From assembly GCF_003713065.1 (NCBI RefSeq), contig NZ_CP033433.1, positions 3,411,001 through 3,475,000 on the forward strand: a stretch of DNA of 64,000 nt, given 5' to 3'. Origin of the DNA: Cohnella candidum (GTDB taxonomy: Bacteria > Bacillota > Bacilli > Paenibacillales > Paenibacillaceae). The position numbers and the translations under genes were made by a program. Positions within the stretch are counted from its first letter, which is position 1; every line of letters starts with the position of its first letter. This document shows positions 55,504 to 64,000 of the stretch, piece after piece. Below the pieces are notes generated by a model. The model was not told the origin of the DNA. It saw only the letters and a program-made list of their open reading frames with translations, and did no database searches.

Positions 55504-55523
55504 ACCTCATGGTTGTGAATCAA
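55491..55523 (-). CDS. Candidate 10-residue leader peptide
   Basis: Minus-strand TTG codon, AAAGGAG 9 nt upstream, peptide MIHNHEVVSV, stop TAA in the loop of the hairpin. A -10-like TATGAT lies about 50 nt upstream. The placement suggests translation-dependent attenuation of the CD3324-like gene. Too short to be confirmed by sequence alone. Confidence 0.45.
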   Translation of the reverse strand: MIHNHEVVSV

Positions 55524-55660
55524 AACGATCAACTCCTTTCCGGAAAATTCGTCGGCCCGACATCCTTATCATACTCCGAACCGGAGTGGAAATAAAAGTG
55601 AAAAAACGGCTTAAAAACAATTTTGCGGCGGCGGAGGACGGGACGCGGACAAAGCTTCCC

Positions 55661-56617
55661 CTATGCCTGAGCGATCTCCGGTATCTCTTCGAACGCGCGG
55701 TACACTTTCTTGCCGAGCCGCTCGGCCGTCCGCACCATTTCGTCTGCGCCCGCGGAAGGCCCTCCGATCCGGAGAACGGCGTCGCAATGCTCCAACAGGC
55801 GAATCGCGGAAGGGTGGAAGACGCGCTCGAACACTTCGTCGCCGATGCGGGTGGACCCCGCGGTCTCCATCAAGGGCAAAGCGTACCACTCCCCCAATAC
55901 CGGCAAGTGTCCCGCTTCGTAGATGCGCCATGCCGCTTCGTTCATCGCCCTCATGTTCGCCGCGATCCGCTCGGGATCGTCCCCCGTGTTCGACCGGTAT
56001 GGCCCGGCGACCAGTATATGTTCAACCTTCACGGGCGGCTCAAGCAAGCCGTGCAGCTGCGCATGTTGGAGCAGCAGGATCGTTTTCGCGTCCCGGATTT
56101 CCCCGGTTTCCACCATCCGAATCGCCTCGGCGAACGTGAGCTCCAGCACCTCGATGTTTTCCTGCTCCTCGTCCAGCCCTCCGCCGCGTCCGACCTTCAT
56201 CTTGGCATCGTATTCGGCCACGAACAGATGCAGAATCTCCGTCACGGAGCCCGGGGACATATACGCCTCCCTGATTTTATGTACGGAGGTGACCGCATAT
56301 CCCGTCTCTTCCTCCGCTTCGCGGCGGATGCAATCCTCGGGGCCGTCCCGGTCGAGCAGGCCGGCGCACGCCTCGATGAGCATCCCCGTCTCATTCCCGT
56401 TCACGTAAGTCGGCATGCGGAACTGGCGAGTCAGGATGACCGTTTGCTTGTCGCGGTTATAGAGCAAGATCGCCGCGCCGTTGCCTCGATCGTAAGCCTC
56501 TCTCGATTGCGTTTCCCACGTGCCGTTTTTTCCGCGATATTCGAAGGTCAGCTTCTTCAGCACGTACCAATTGTCGGACAACACTTCTTCTTTCAACATT
56601 CGGACATTCGGGTTCAT
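55661..56617 (-). CDS. NudK-type Nudix hydrolase fused to a deoxyribosyltransferase-like domain
   Basis: 318 residues. The first ~200 match GDP-mannose/ADP-ribose Nud[23 protein letters not shown] is a Nudix box with Gly replacing the first Glu, preceded by [33 protein letters not shown]. The last ~115 residues ([50 protein letters not shown] ... [33 protein letters not shown]) resemble DUF4406/nucleoside 2-deoxyribosyltransferase-like proteins. AAGGGGAATC precedes the ATG. A house-cleaning nucleotide role is inferred. Directly downstream of the MerR-methyltransferase gene. Confidence 0.85.
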   Translation of the reverse strand: MNPNVRMLKEEVLSDNWYVLKKLTFEYRGKNGTWETQSREAYDRGNGAAILLYNRDKQTVILTRQFRMPTYVNGNETGMLIEACAGLLDRDGPEDCIRREAEEETGYAVTSVHKIREAYMSPGSVTEILHLFVAEYDAKMKVGRGGGLDEEQENIEVLELTFAEAIRMVETGEIRDAKTILLLQHAQLHGLLEPPVKVEHILVAGPYRSNTGDDPERIAANMRAMNEAAWRIYEAGHLPVLGEWYALPLMETAGSTRIGDEVFERVFHPSAIRLLEHCDAVLRIGGPSAGADEMVRTAERLGKKVYRAFEEIPEIAQA

Positions 56618-56629
56618 GGTCGATTCCCC

Positions 56630-57835
56630 TTATTCGGATTTCACGGCGCGGAACACTCCCGTGTCCGCCGTGATGTCGATGCTTCCTTCCCGTTCCAGCC
56701 GCCCCCGGACATGCTGGCGGAATCGCTCCAGTGTTTCCCCCGTCATATACTGGCCGGCGTTCATCGGCGTAGAAGCCATGTATTGAATGAGCGGTTCGGC
56801 TTCCGTGACGCGGAGTCCGTCCCCGTATCGGATCGTCTCGCAGACCGGAAACCAGGGCTTGAGTATCGCTTCCCCGTTCTCTAAGTGGAACCGTTCCATC
56901 ACGGGATCGAGCACCTGCATGTCGGGCTGGAACTCCCGGGCCAGCTCTTCCATCTCGCGGAGATGGCGTTTCCCCATCGTGGTGGCGTAAAGCGTTCCTC
57001 CCGGCTTCAGGATGCGCCGAAGCTCGGCGATCGCCCGCGGAATATCGCCCACGTGGTACAGCATATGGCCGGCGATGACGACGTCGAATTCGCCGTCTTC
57101 GAACGGCAGGGCCTGGACGTCCGCCGCGACGAACTTCATTCGGTTGCCGAGGTCGCCGAGATTGAGGCGCGCGGCCTCCAGCATGCCGGAGGAGATGTCC
57201 GCGAGCGTGACGCTCCACCGGAGCGGAATGCGTTCGCCGTTTCTCCGCCACAGAGATCCGTCTCCGCAACCGATGTCCGCGACCTTTAGATCGCCCTTCA
57301 GCGGAAGGCGCTCGAACAACCACCGGTGCCAGCCCGTAGGATTCTCGCCGAACCGGTCGTACAGCCGTATTCGCGCCTGCAGCCGGGCCGCATTGCGGTA
57401 TTGCACCCCCCAGTCGCGGTCTTGGCGGATCGTCTCCATGATGCGTGCCAAACCGTCCCAGTCCGCCTCTTCCGTCTGCCGGTCCAGCATGCCGATCGCT
57501 TCCTCGATCGCTTGGGACACGAACTGCATGTGGTTGATTTTATGCCGGATCATCTCCTGCTGCGCCAGGAAGGAGCTCTTCAAATCCCGTTCGGGCAGCG
57601 ACGGGTCGTCGATGATCCTTTGGATGTCCGCCAGTGGCATCCCGATGTATTTCAGCGCCTGGATCTTCTGCAGCCGGATCAAATCTTCCTTGCCGTACCG
57701 CCGGGCGGAGCTAATCTGGCGAACGGTCGGCTTGAGCAGCCCGATTTGGTCGTAATAGCGCAGCGTTCTGAGCGTGATGCCCGTTCGGCGCGCGATCTGT
57801 CCGGTCGTCCATTGTTCGGGATCTTTCCGATCCAT
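56630..57835 (-). CDS. MerR-family regulator fused to SAM-dependent methyltransferase
   Basis: 401 residues. The N-terminal MerR helix-turn-helix (TTGQIARRTGITLRTLRYYDQIGLLKPTVRQISSARRYGKEDLIRLQKIQALKYIGMPLADI) and coiled coil (to about residue 125) precede a class I methyltransferase: LKVADIGCGDGSLWRR, VTLADISSGMLEAARL, FEDGEFDVVIAGHMLYHV. GGAGAGGAGC lies upstream of the ATG, and a 19-bp-spacer promoter at 57879-57909 fits MerR control. The fused enzyme domain replaces the usual effector-binding domain; it may sense or modify the effector. Confidence 0.87.
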   Translation of the reverse strand: MDRKDPEQWTTGQIARRTGITLRTLRYYDQIGLLKPTVRQISSARRYGKEDLIRLQKIQALKYIGMPLADIQRIIDDPSLPERDLKSSFLAQQEMIRHKINHMQFVSQAIEEAIGMLDRQTEEADWDGLARIMETIRQDRDWGVQYRNAARLQARIRLYDRFGENPTGWHRWLFERLPLKGDLKVADIGCGDGSLWRRNGERIPLRWSVTLADISSGMLEAARLNLGDLGNRMKFVAADVQALPFEDGEFDVVIAGHMLYHVGDIPRAIAELRRILKPGGTLYATTMGKRHLREMEELAREFQPDMQVLDPVMERFHLENGEAILKPWFPVCETIRYGDGLRVTEAEPLIQYMASTPMNAGQYMTGETLERFRQHVRGRLEREGSIDITADTGVFRAVKSE

Positions 57836-57878
57836 CGCCTCAGCTCCTCTCCTTGCCTACGGTGCGGCCGCTTTCTTG

Positions 57879-57909
57879 ATTATATCGGGTGACGTTACGT
57901 CACCTTCAA
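57879..57909 (-). promoter_or_regulatory. MerR-type promoter with 19-bp spacer
   Basis: TTGAAG, a 19-nt spacer and TATAAT on the minus strand. The spacer holds the palindrome GGTGACG-TTA-CGTCACC. Long spacers with internal dyads are diagnostic of MerR-activated promoters. Confidence 0.8.
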
Positions 57910-57924
57910 GCGTTTTTCGCCCAA

Positions 57925-57965
57925 TAATAAAAAAAGCCCGAAGGGCTCAACCTAGCCCTTCAGGC
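57925..57965 (-). terminator. Terminator of the arginine/proline operon
   Basis: GCCTGAAGGGCT pairs with AGCCCTTCGGGC, followed by TTTTTTT in the minus direction. Confidence 0.92.
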
Positions 57966-57979
57966 CTCCATGGCACAAG

Positions 57980-58894
57980 TTACCGGAACAAATTCTTCAA
58001 CACGAACCAGACGTTCGCCGGCCGTTCCGCCAGGCGCCTCATGAAATAGCCGAACCAATCGATGCCGTAGGGGACGTAAACGCGGACGCGGTAACCTTCG
58101 CCGACCAATCTCCGCTGGAGGTCCTCCGCGATCCCGTACAGCATCTGGAATTCGAACTTATCATGCGGGATGCCGCGATCCCAGATATACCCCTTGATCT
58201 CCTCCACCACGGACTCGTCGTGGGTGGCGATGGCCGCGTAATTCCCGTTGTTCAGCTGTTGCCGGATGATTTTCCGGTAATTGTCGTCCACCTGCTTCTT
58301 CTCGGGGTAGGCCACGCGGGGGGATTCCTTATAAGCCCCTTTCACGAGACGCATGTTCGCCCGGTACGCCGCCAAATCCGCGATATCCTGTTCGCTGCGG
58401 TACAAATACGCTTGGATGACGACCCCGACGTTATCGAATTCTTCCCTTAGCCTGCGGTAAAGGTCCAGCGTCTGCTGGCAGTGGGAAAAATCCTCCATGT
58501 CGATCCGGACGAAATTCCCGTGCTTTCGGGCGGTTTCCAAAATGGCGCGCATGTTGCGGAGGCACGTTTCTTCGTTCAGGTCGAGGCCGAGCGAGGTCAG
58601 CTTCAGCGACAAATTGGAGTCGACGCCGGACTCGGCGATCGCCTCCAGCGTGCGGATGCACATGTCTGCCGATTGGGCCGCTTCCGCTTCCGTCCCGACG
58701 AACTCTCCCAAATGGTCCAGCGTCGCCATCAAGCCCTCGCCGTTGAGCCGCCGCACCGTCCGGATCGCGTGCTCGATCGTTTCCCCGGCCACGAAACGGC
58801 CGGCGCCGAACTTCAGCCCGTACTTGCGCGCCATCCGGTTCGCCGTGCGGCTTTTGCCGAGATGCTGGAAGGCGTTGCGAAGCATCGTCTCCAT
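57980..58894 (-). CDS. putM: Proline dehydrogenase
   Basis: 304 residues of the monofunctional FAD proline dehydrogenase: LSLKLTSLGLDL, FVRIDMEDFSHCQQTLDLYRR, VVIQAYLYRSEQDI, RLVKGAYKESPRVAYPEKKQVDDNYRK, ATHDESVVEEI, FEFQMLYGI and VRVYVPYGIDWFGYFMRRLAER (proline and FAD contacts). Oxidises proline to pyrroline-5-carboxylate at the membrane, passing electrons to the quinone pool. The product feeds RocA encoded two genes upstream. AAGGTGAT precedes the ATG. Confidence 0.93.
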   Translation of the reverse strand: METMLRNAFQHLGKSRTANRMARKYGLKFGAGRFVAGETIEHAIRTVRRLNGEGLMATLDHLGEFVGTEAEAAQSADMCIRTLEAIAESGVDSNLSLKLTSLGLDLNEETCLRNMRAILETARKHGNFVRIDMEDFSHCQQTLDLYRRLREEFDNVGVVIQAYLYRSEQDIADLAAYRANMRLVKGAYKESPRVAYPEKKQVDDNYRKIIRQQLNNGNYAAIATHDESVVEEIKGYIWDRGIPHDKFEFQMLYGIAEDLQRRLVGEGYRVRVYVPYGIDWFGYFMRRLAERPANVWFVLKNLFR

Positions 58895-58942
58895 GATTCA
58901 TCACCTTCGATTCGGAATCGTCGGTCTCTCCATCACAAACAC

Positions 58943-59785
58943 TCACAAAATCTTTTTACCCAGCACCGAAGCCACCAAGCCCGCGATCAACCGCGCCGTT
59001 CTACGCTGGTCATCGAGGAACGGGTTCACTTCGGTGACGTCCATCGACGTCACCTTGCCCGAATCCGCCAGCAGCTCGCATGCAAAGTGCGCTTCGCGGA
59101 AATAAAGCCCGCCCGGCACCGCAGACACGACGCCCGGCGCCTCCAGCGGATCCAGGCAATCCGCGTCGAAGCTCACATGGATGCCGTCCGTCCCGCGGCC
59201 CGCGATTTCGAGCGCTTGCTGCACGACTTTTTCGATGCCCATCCGGTCGACTTCCGCCATCGTGAAGCAGTGGAGGCCTTCCGCCTTAATCCACTCGCGC
59301 TCGCTCGGCTGCACTTCGCGAAGGCCGATCAGAACGAGGTTTTCCTTGCGAACCTTGCCCACGCCCGCAACATCGATCTCCGTCTTGCCGAGGATCGAGG
59401 CCAGCGCCATTTCGTTCACGTAACCGGTCGAGCTCGTTTGCTCCGTCAGCAGGCTCGGATGCGCGTCGAACCAGATGACGCCCACGTTGCCGTGCTCACG
59501 GTTCAATCCGGCAATCGCGCCGATGGAGATGCTCCTATCTCCTCCCACGACGAGCGGAAACTCGCCTTCGGAGACCGCTTGCGACACTTTGCTTGCCAGC
59601 CGCTCGCTGACCTCCCGCACGTTGGCGCCGGTCAGCCTCTCTTCCTCCAGCTCCTGGCCGAGATGGCGGATCATCCTTCCCAGCCCGGCGTCCATGATGC
59701 TGTCCGCTCCCTGCTCGGCGCCCGGGCGGCCGGTTCTAACGGCGAACGGGACTTTGATTAATCGAATTTTACGGGCAGCCGCCAT
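58943..59785 (-). CDS. Arginase-family protein with altered active site
   Basis: 280 residues with the arginase/ureohydrolase fold. Of the six Mn ligands, His in GGDHS is replaced by Arg (GGDRS, residue 84), and the second Asp of DAHxD is Ser (DAHPS, residue 111). SFDADCLDP keeps both Asp residues. The substrate-binding GNxHGM motif reads GYVNEM, so the active-site His is lost too. MDVTEVNPFLDDQRRTA is intact. It is probably inactive as an arginase. It sits between rocA and putM, in the same operon as a normal arginase gene at 62642-63553, so a regulatory or structural role is likely. Confidence 0.85.
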   Translation of the reverse strand: MAAARKIRLIKVPFAVRTGRPGAEQGADSIMDAGLGRMIRHLGQELEEERLTGANVREVSERLASKVSQAVSEGEFPLVVGGDRSISIGAIAGLNREHGNVGVIWFDAHPSLLTEQTSSTGYVNEMALASILGKTEIDVAGVGKVRKENLVLIGLREVQPSEREWIKAEGLHCFTMAEVDRMGIEKVVQQALEIAGRGTDGIHVSFDADCLDPLEAPGVVSAVPGGLYFREAHFACELLADSGKVTSMDVTEVNPFLDDQRRTARLIAGLVASVLGKKIL

Positions 59786-59800
59786 GGGAAGCCCCTCCTT

Positions 59801-61372
59801 TTACAACTTTCTCGAAGTCGCTTTGGCTTGCGTGAACAGAAGCAAATAATCGTATCCTCCGGCTTTCGAGTCGGTGCCGGACATGTTGAAGCCGCCGAAA
59901 GGATGGGCACCCACGAGCGCTCCCGTGCATTTGCGGTTGATGTACAGGTTGCCGCAGTGCATTTCCTCGAGCGCGTAGGCGATCCGGTCTTCATCCCGCG
60001 AGAAGAAAGAGCCGGTCAGCCCGAACTCGGTATCGTTGTACAGGGCGACGGCTTCGCGATAATCGCGTGCCTTGCCGATCGCCAATACGGGTCCGAAAAT
60101 TTCCTCCTGCATGATGCGGGCTTTGCCGTCGACGTCCGCGAACACGGTCGGCTCGATGTAATAGCCGTTAGGTTCGACGTCCGCTTTGCCGCCGCCCGCG
60201 ATCAGCCGTCCTTCACCTTTGCCGATCTCGATGTACTGCAGAATTTTCTCGTAAGCGTTCCGCTCCGCCACCGGTCCGCTTTTGAAGTTCAGTTCCGGCA
60301 GCCCCACGGCCCATGCCGCGGTCAGCTCGCGAACCCGCTCCACCACTTCATCGTAAACCGACTCCACGATGAAGGCGCGGGAACCGGCCGAACACTTCTG
60401 CCCTTGGTAGCCGAATGCGGAAACGACGATCGCTTGAGCCGCCGCCTCCAAGTCCGCCGTTTCATCCACCACGATGCCGTCCTTGCCGCCCATCTCCGCA
60501 ATGACGCGTTTGATCCAGATCTGGCCCTCCGCCGTTTTGGCCGCCAACTCGTTGATCCGCAGGCCGACTTCCTTGGAGCCGGTAAAGCTGATGAACCGCG
60601 TTTTCGGATGGGCGACCAGGTAGTCGCCGATCTCCGAGCCGCTGCCCGGCACGAAGTTGATGACGCCCGGCGGCAGCCCCGCCTCTTCCATCAGCTCCAC
60701 GAATTTATGGGCGATGACCGGAGTGACCGAGGCCGGCTTCAATAGCACCGTATTGCCGCTTACCACCGCGGCCGACGTCATGCCGGCACAGATGGCGAGC
60801 GGGAAATTCCATGGAGGAATGACGACGCCGACCCCGAGCGGGATGTAAGCGATCCGATTCCGCTCGCCCGCGACGGGAGTGAGCGGCCGGTGCTCGTTCG
60901 CTTCGCTCAGGCGGATCATTTCCCGTCCGTAGAACTCCAGGAAGTCGATCGCTTCCGCCGTGTCCGCGTCCGCTTCGGCCCAGTTTTTGCCCGCCTCGAA
61001 TACCATCATGGCCGAAAATTCATGCTTTCGTTCCCGCATCAGGCTTGCCGCCCGGAACAAATAGCCCGCGCGGGTTTCCGCCGGGACCCGCTTCCACGTC
61101 TCGAATGCCGCTAGCGCGGCTTCCAGCGCCTTCTCGGCCAGCTCCTTCGTCGCCTTGCTGACCCTGCCGACCACCTGTCCGATGTCCCCGGGATTGAGCG
61201 ATTCCGTCTTGCCGTCGGTCATGACTTTGTCGGCACCGATCCACAGCGGGTAGTCCCGGCCAAGCTCGCCTTTCACCTTGCGAAGCGCGGCCTCCATCGC
61301 CTCACGGTTCTCGGGCTGAGTAAAATCGGTAAACGGTTCGTTCGCGTAAGGCGCAAGCGTTGTCCTCTCCAT
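59801..61372 (-). CDS. rocA: 1-pyrroline-5-carboxylate dehydrogenase
   Basis: 523 residues. Aldehyde dehydrogenase superfamily: [20 protein letters not shown] (NAD site), [14 protein letters not shown], active-site Glu in [16 protein letters not shown] and Cys in [14 protein letters not shown]. Converts P5C/glutamate semialdehyde to glutamate. The ATG at 61372 has GGAGAGGAG upstream; the longer frame lacks signals. Receives substrate from RocD and PutM. Confidence 0.95.
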   Translation of the reverse strand: MERTTLAPYANEPFTDFTQPENREAMEAALRKVKGELGRDYPLWIGADKVMTDGKTESLNPGDIGQVVGRVSKATKELAEKALEAALAAFETWKRVPAETRAGYLFRAASLMRERKHEFSAMMVFEAGKNWAEADADTAEAIDFLEFYGREMIRLSEANEHRPLTPVAGERNRIAYIPLGVGVVIPPWNFPLAICAGMTSAAVVSGNTVLLKPASVTPVIAHKFVELMEEAGLPPGVINFVPGSGSEIGDYLVAHPKTRFISFTGSKEVGLRINELAAKTAEGQIWIKRVIAEMGGKDGIVVDETADLEAAAQAIVVSAFGYQGQKCSAGSRAFIVESVYDEVVERVRELTAAWAVGLPELNFKSGPVAERNAYEKILQYIEIGKGEGRLIAGGGKADVEPNGYYIEPTVFADVDGKARIMQEEIFGPVLAIGKARDYREAVALYNDTEFGLTGSFFSRDEDRIAYALEEMHCGNLYINRKCTGALVGAHPFGGFNMSGTDSKAGGYDYLLLFTQAKATSRKL

Positions 61373-61397
61373 ACGGGCTCTCCTCTCCGTGAAGCCT

Positions 61398-62600
61398 TTA
61401 GTAGGAAGACGATTGAAAAATCGATTGGATGCGGTTGACGGCCCAATCCAGCTGCTGCTCCGTGATGATGAGCGGAGGAGCGAACCGGATCGTCGTTTCG
61501 TGGGTTTCCTTGCACAAGATGCCAAGCTCCATCAGCTTCTCGCAGTAAGGCCTCGCCGGCTCGTTCAGTTCCAGCCCGATGAACAATCCCCGCCCGCGCA
61601 CCTCCCGGATGGCGGGATGGCGGATCGCCTTCAAGCGGCCCAGGAAGTAGACCCCCAGCTCTGCCGAACGGCCGGCCAGCTCTTCTTCTTCGAAAACCTC
61701 CATCGCGGCGATCGCGACGGCGCAGCCGAGCGGGTTGCCGCCGAACGTCGAGCCGTGGGAGCCGGGATCGAACACGCCGAGGATTTCGTCGTCCGCGGCG
61801 ACGGCCGAGATCGGAAAGACGCCTCCCCCGAGCGCTTTCCCGAGGATGTACAGGTCGGGCTTCACGCCTTCCCAGTCGCAGGCGAACGGCATGCCCGTTC
61901 GGCCGAAACCGGTCTGGATTTCATCGGCCGCGAAGAGCACACCGTTGTCCCGGCACAGCTCGTAAGCGGCTTTCAGGAACCCTTCCGGCGGAAGGACGAT
62001 GCCGGCTTCGCCCTGGATCGGCTCGATCAGCAGCGCGGCGGTGTTCGGCGTCATCGCCGCCCGCAGCGCCTCCAGATCGCCGTACGGAATGATCCGGAAG
62101 CCCGGCGTGAACGGGCCGAACCCGTCCCTGTACTCCGCCGCCGAGGAGAAGGAAGTGACCGTGATCGTGCGTCCGTGGAAATTCCCCTCGCACACGATGA
62201 TCTCCGCCTGGTTCTCGGGCACCTTCTTCACCCGGTACGCCCAGCGGCGGACGGCCTTGATCGCCGTCTCCACCGCTTCGGCGCCCGTATTCATCGGAAG
62301 GATGCGGGACTTGCCGGTCAAGGCGGCCAGCTTCTCATAAAATACGCCCAGGTTGCCGCTATGGAACGCCCTCGAAGTCAAGGTCACTTGGTCCGCCTGG
62401 TCCTTGAGCGCCTGGATGATTTTCGGATGCCGGTGTCCGTGGTTCAAAGCGGAGTAGGCGCTGAGCATATCCATGTATTTCTTGCCCGACGGATCCTCCA
62501 CCCAAACGCCTTCCGCTTTCGAGATGACGATCGGCAGCGGATGGTAATTGCGGGCGCCGTAGCGTACGGTTTGCCCGATGATGTCCATGGCCGCGTTCAT
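61398..62600 (-). CDS. rocD: Ornithine aminotransferase
   Basis: 400 residues, class III PLP aminotransferase: [72 protein letters not shown] Lys in [37 protein letters not shown]. Converts ornithine to glutamate semialdehyde. AAAGGAGTG precedes the ATG, and the gene lies 25 nt upstream of rocA. Confidence 0.95.
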   Translation of the reverse strand: MNAAMDIIGQTVRYGARNYHPLPIVISKAEGVWVEDPSGKKYMDMLSAYSALNHGHRHPKIIQALKDQADQVTLTSRAFHSGNLGVFYEKLAALTGKSRILPMNTGAEAVETAIKAVRRWAYRVKKVPENQAEIIVCEGNFHGRTITVTSFSSAAEYRDGFGPFTPGFRIIPYGDLEALRAAMTPNTAALLIEPIQGEAGIVLPPEGFLKAAYELCRDNGVLFAADEIQTGFGRTGMPFACDWEGVKPDLYILGKALGGGVFPISAVAADDEILGVFDPGSHGSTFGGNPLGCAVAIAAMEVFEEEELAGRSAELGVYFLGRLKAIRHPAIREVRGRGLFIGLELNEPARPYCEKLMELGILCKETHETTIRFAPPLIITEQQLDWAVNRIQSIFQSSSY

Positions 62601-62641
62601 CCCGGATCCACTCCTTTCTCGCGCGCCGAACGGAAGGCGCG

Positions 62642-63553
62642 CTACATGATGCTTTCCCCGAACAGGGAGCCGATCAGCTCCACGGCGGTTTGCGCCGTTT
62701 TATTGTTCACGTCGAGCGCCGGATTCACTTCCACCACTTCGGCGGACACGAGATTCGCGCTCTCGTGGAGCAGTTCCATCGCAAAATGGCTCTCCCGATA
62801 GGATAGACCTCCGTTAACCGGCGTGCCGACGCCCGGAGCGGCGCTCGGGTCCATCCCGTCCAGGTCCAGGCTCAGATGGACGCCGTCCGTTCCCGTCGTG
62901 ACGCGCTCCAGCGCTTCGTCCATGACCGCCTTCATGCCGTAGCGGTCGATGTCGTGCATCGTGAATACCCGGATGCCCTGTTCCCGGAGAAACGTCCGTT
63001 CACCTGGATCCACCGAACGCGCGCCGATAATGACGACCTTGGAGGGATCCACCTTCGTCTGCTCCCCGGCGATGGACACCAGGCTGTGATGGCCGTATCC
63101 GAGCAGCACGGCCAGCGACATCCCGTGGATGTTGCCGGACATCGTCGTCTCTTCCGTGTTCACGTCCGCATGGGCATCGAACCAAATCACGCCGAGCTTC
63201 TTCACGTGCTGCAGCACGCCTTTGATCGTCCCGATGGCGAGACTATGGTCGCCGCCCAGGACGAGCGGCAATTGGCCTTTTGCCATCTCTTGAGACACCC
63301 GTGCCGTCAGATCGGTATTGACCCTGGCGATCTCGGCGATATATTTCAGCTTCTCTCCGGGGCCGCAGGCTTCGATGTTACGATTGACATGGACGTCCCC
63401 TACGTCGCTCACGCGATACCCGAGAGACTCCAGTTTGGCTTGCAGATTCGAACTTCGGATCGCGCTTGGACCCATCTCGACGCCGGGACGGTCCGCTCCG
63501 AGCTGAATCGGTACGCCGATCAAGGATATGTTGCGGTTCTTCGTTGCGATCAT
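62642..63553 (-). CDS. rocF: Arginase
   Basis: 303 residues with all Mn ligands: [10 protein letters not shown] (His 103), [11 protein letters not shown] (Asp 126, His 128, Asp 130), [20 protein letters not shown] (two Asp), and the substrate His in [10 protein letters not shown] (143). Hydrolyses arginine to ornithine and urea. The ATG overlaps the LysR stop in an ATGA arrangement, so translation is coupled. It is the first enzyme of the pathway and the second gene of the unit. Confidence 0.95.
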   Translation of the reverse strand: MIATKNRNISLIGVPIQLGADRPGVEMGPSAIRSSNLQAKLESLGYRVSDVGDVHVNRNIEACGPGEKLKYIAEIARVNTDLTARVSQEMAKGQLPLVLGGDHSLAIGTIKGVLQHVKKLGVIWFDAHADVNTEETTMSGNIHGMSLAVLLGYGHHSLVSIAGEQTKVDPSKVVIIGARSVDPGERTFLREQGIRVFTMHDIDRYGMKAVMDEALERVTTGTDGVHLSLDLDGMDPSAAPGVGTPVNGGLSYRESHFAMELLHESANLVSAEVVEVNPALDVNNKTAQTAVELIGSLFGESIM

Positions 63554-64000
63554 GCGCGTTCCCCCATTCCACCCATATTGGCCCAAATCCGCCGCACGAT
63601 TCCGGAAAAGGTCCGGATGTTGTTTTCCTCCGCCCTGCTTTTGAGGACGACCATCGAGGTCTCGATCTGCTCCGGAAAACGGTGCAGCTCGATTAACGTG
63701 CCTTTGTTCAACTCTTCCTCCACCAGCGCGGAGCCGAGCAGCGCCACGCCCGTATGGTGAAGGACGGTGCGTTTGATCGTTTCGTCGCTGATGCATTCGA
63801 TATAGCTGCTTGGGGCGAAACCGACGTCATCCAGGCACTCATTGACCATGAGTTGCAGATTGGAGCCCGATTTATACGTAATGAAAGGATACTTCGTCAG
63901 AAGCTCCTCCAGGGAATGCTCTTCGAACAGTTCCTTGGTCGTCACGAGCACGAAATCTTCCTTGCCGAGCGGCTGCGACTCCATCAGAGGGGACCGGCAA
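63550..64000 (-). CDS. LysR-family regulator, C-terminal part
   Basis: The visible ~149 residues are a LysR effector-binding domain (PLGKEDFVLVTTKELFEEHSLEELLTKYPFITYKSGSNLQLMVNECLDDVGFAPSSYIECISDETIKRTVLHHTGVALLGSALVEEEL). The helix-turn-helix part is past the right edge. Its stop overlaps the rocF ATG. It probably regulates the arginine operon; B. subtilis uses RocR/AhrC instead. Effector unknown. Confidence 0.85.
   Translation of the reverse strand, partial: CRSPLMESQPLGKEDFVLVTTKELFEEHSLEELLTKYPFITYKSGSNLQLMVNECLDDVGFAPSSYIECISDETIKRTVLHHTGVALLGSALVEEELNKGTLIELHRFPEQIETSMVVLKSRAEENNIRTFSGIVRRIWANMGGMGERA

Noticed and set aside
55395-55595. A 66-codon plus-strand frame
   Set aside because: It covers three perfect hairpins, lacks a ribosome site, and is antisense to the leader peptide and terminator; structured RNA on the minus strand explains it better.

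Overview
The window looks like chromosomal DNA of a GC-rich, spore-former-type Firmicute of the Paenibacillaceae (Paenibacillus/Cohnella-like). The evidence is strong AGGAGG-type ribosome binding sites, frequent GTG/TTG starts, a Bacillus-type FadR box and fad/etf gene set, a Bacillus-type roc arginine pathway, lipoproteins, sugar ABC importers without their own ATPase next to glycosidases and a LacI regulator, and intrinsic terminators with U-tracts. No tRNA, rRNA, CRISPR array, insertion sequence or prophage was seen. Genus is inferred, not shown.

Layout. 1-3.6 kb: HAD phosphatase (cut by the left edge) coupled to an MFS exporter, a sugar isomerase-like TIM barrel, CorA and a 29-residue protein. 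3.7-9.7 kb: an alpha/beta hydrolase, then an extracytoplasmic oxidase module: lipoprotein cytochrome c, tatC, tatA, a GMC oxidoreductase and its Tat-signal small subunit, followed by a spore-type lipoprotein. 9.7-13.2 kb: esterase, LD-carboxypeptidase, an HExxH protein and two tandem KGG-repeat stress proteins, one behind a near-perfect sigma-B-type promoter. 13.2-26.7 kb: a carbohydrate locus (binding protein, two permeases, a membrane-embedded spermidine synthase-like protein, a six-hairpin glycosidase and a GH36 alpha-galactosidase) plus a debranching-type glycosidase divergent from a LacI repressor, with three operators and a cre-like site. 26.7-32 kb: a second sugar importer with a GH43 enzyme, divergent from an ArsR-like regulator. 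32-38.4 kb: a CHASE4-GGDEF-EAL protein, an OpuC-type osmoprotectant importer, and a SigA paralogue lacking region 1.1.

38.4-38.9 kb has no protein gene but holds a consensus promoter plus terminator (candidate small RNA) and a cluster of palindromic repeats. 38.9-51.8 kb is a compact fatty-acid degradation regulon: fadF-fadN-fadA-fadE-lcfA-thioesterase-SCP2 on the minus strand and fadR-etfB-etfA on the plus strand, sharing an intergenic FadR box. 51.9-57.9 kb is accessory: a Gly/Thr-rich lipoprotein, a YdeI-like protein, a hydrolase, and three unusual fusions (pentapeptide-VOC, Nudix-deoxyribosyltransferase-like, MerR-methyltransferase). It also has a small HTH gene behind a leader-peptide/terminator arrangement that looks like an attenuator. 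58-64 kb is an arginine/ornithine/proline catabolic operon (LysR-rocF-rocD-rocA-arginase-like-putM) ending at a strong terminator.

The most notable points are an arginase paralogue that has lost metal and substrate ligands inside the arginine operon, the candidate attenuator near 55.4 kb, the candidate small RNA at 38.4 kb, and the sensor-enzyme fusion with a 19-bp-spacer MerR promoter.
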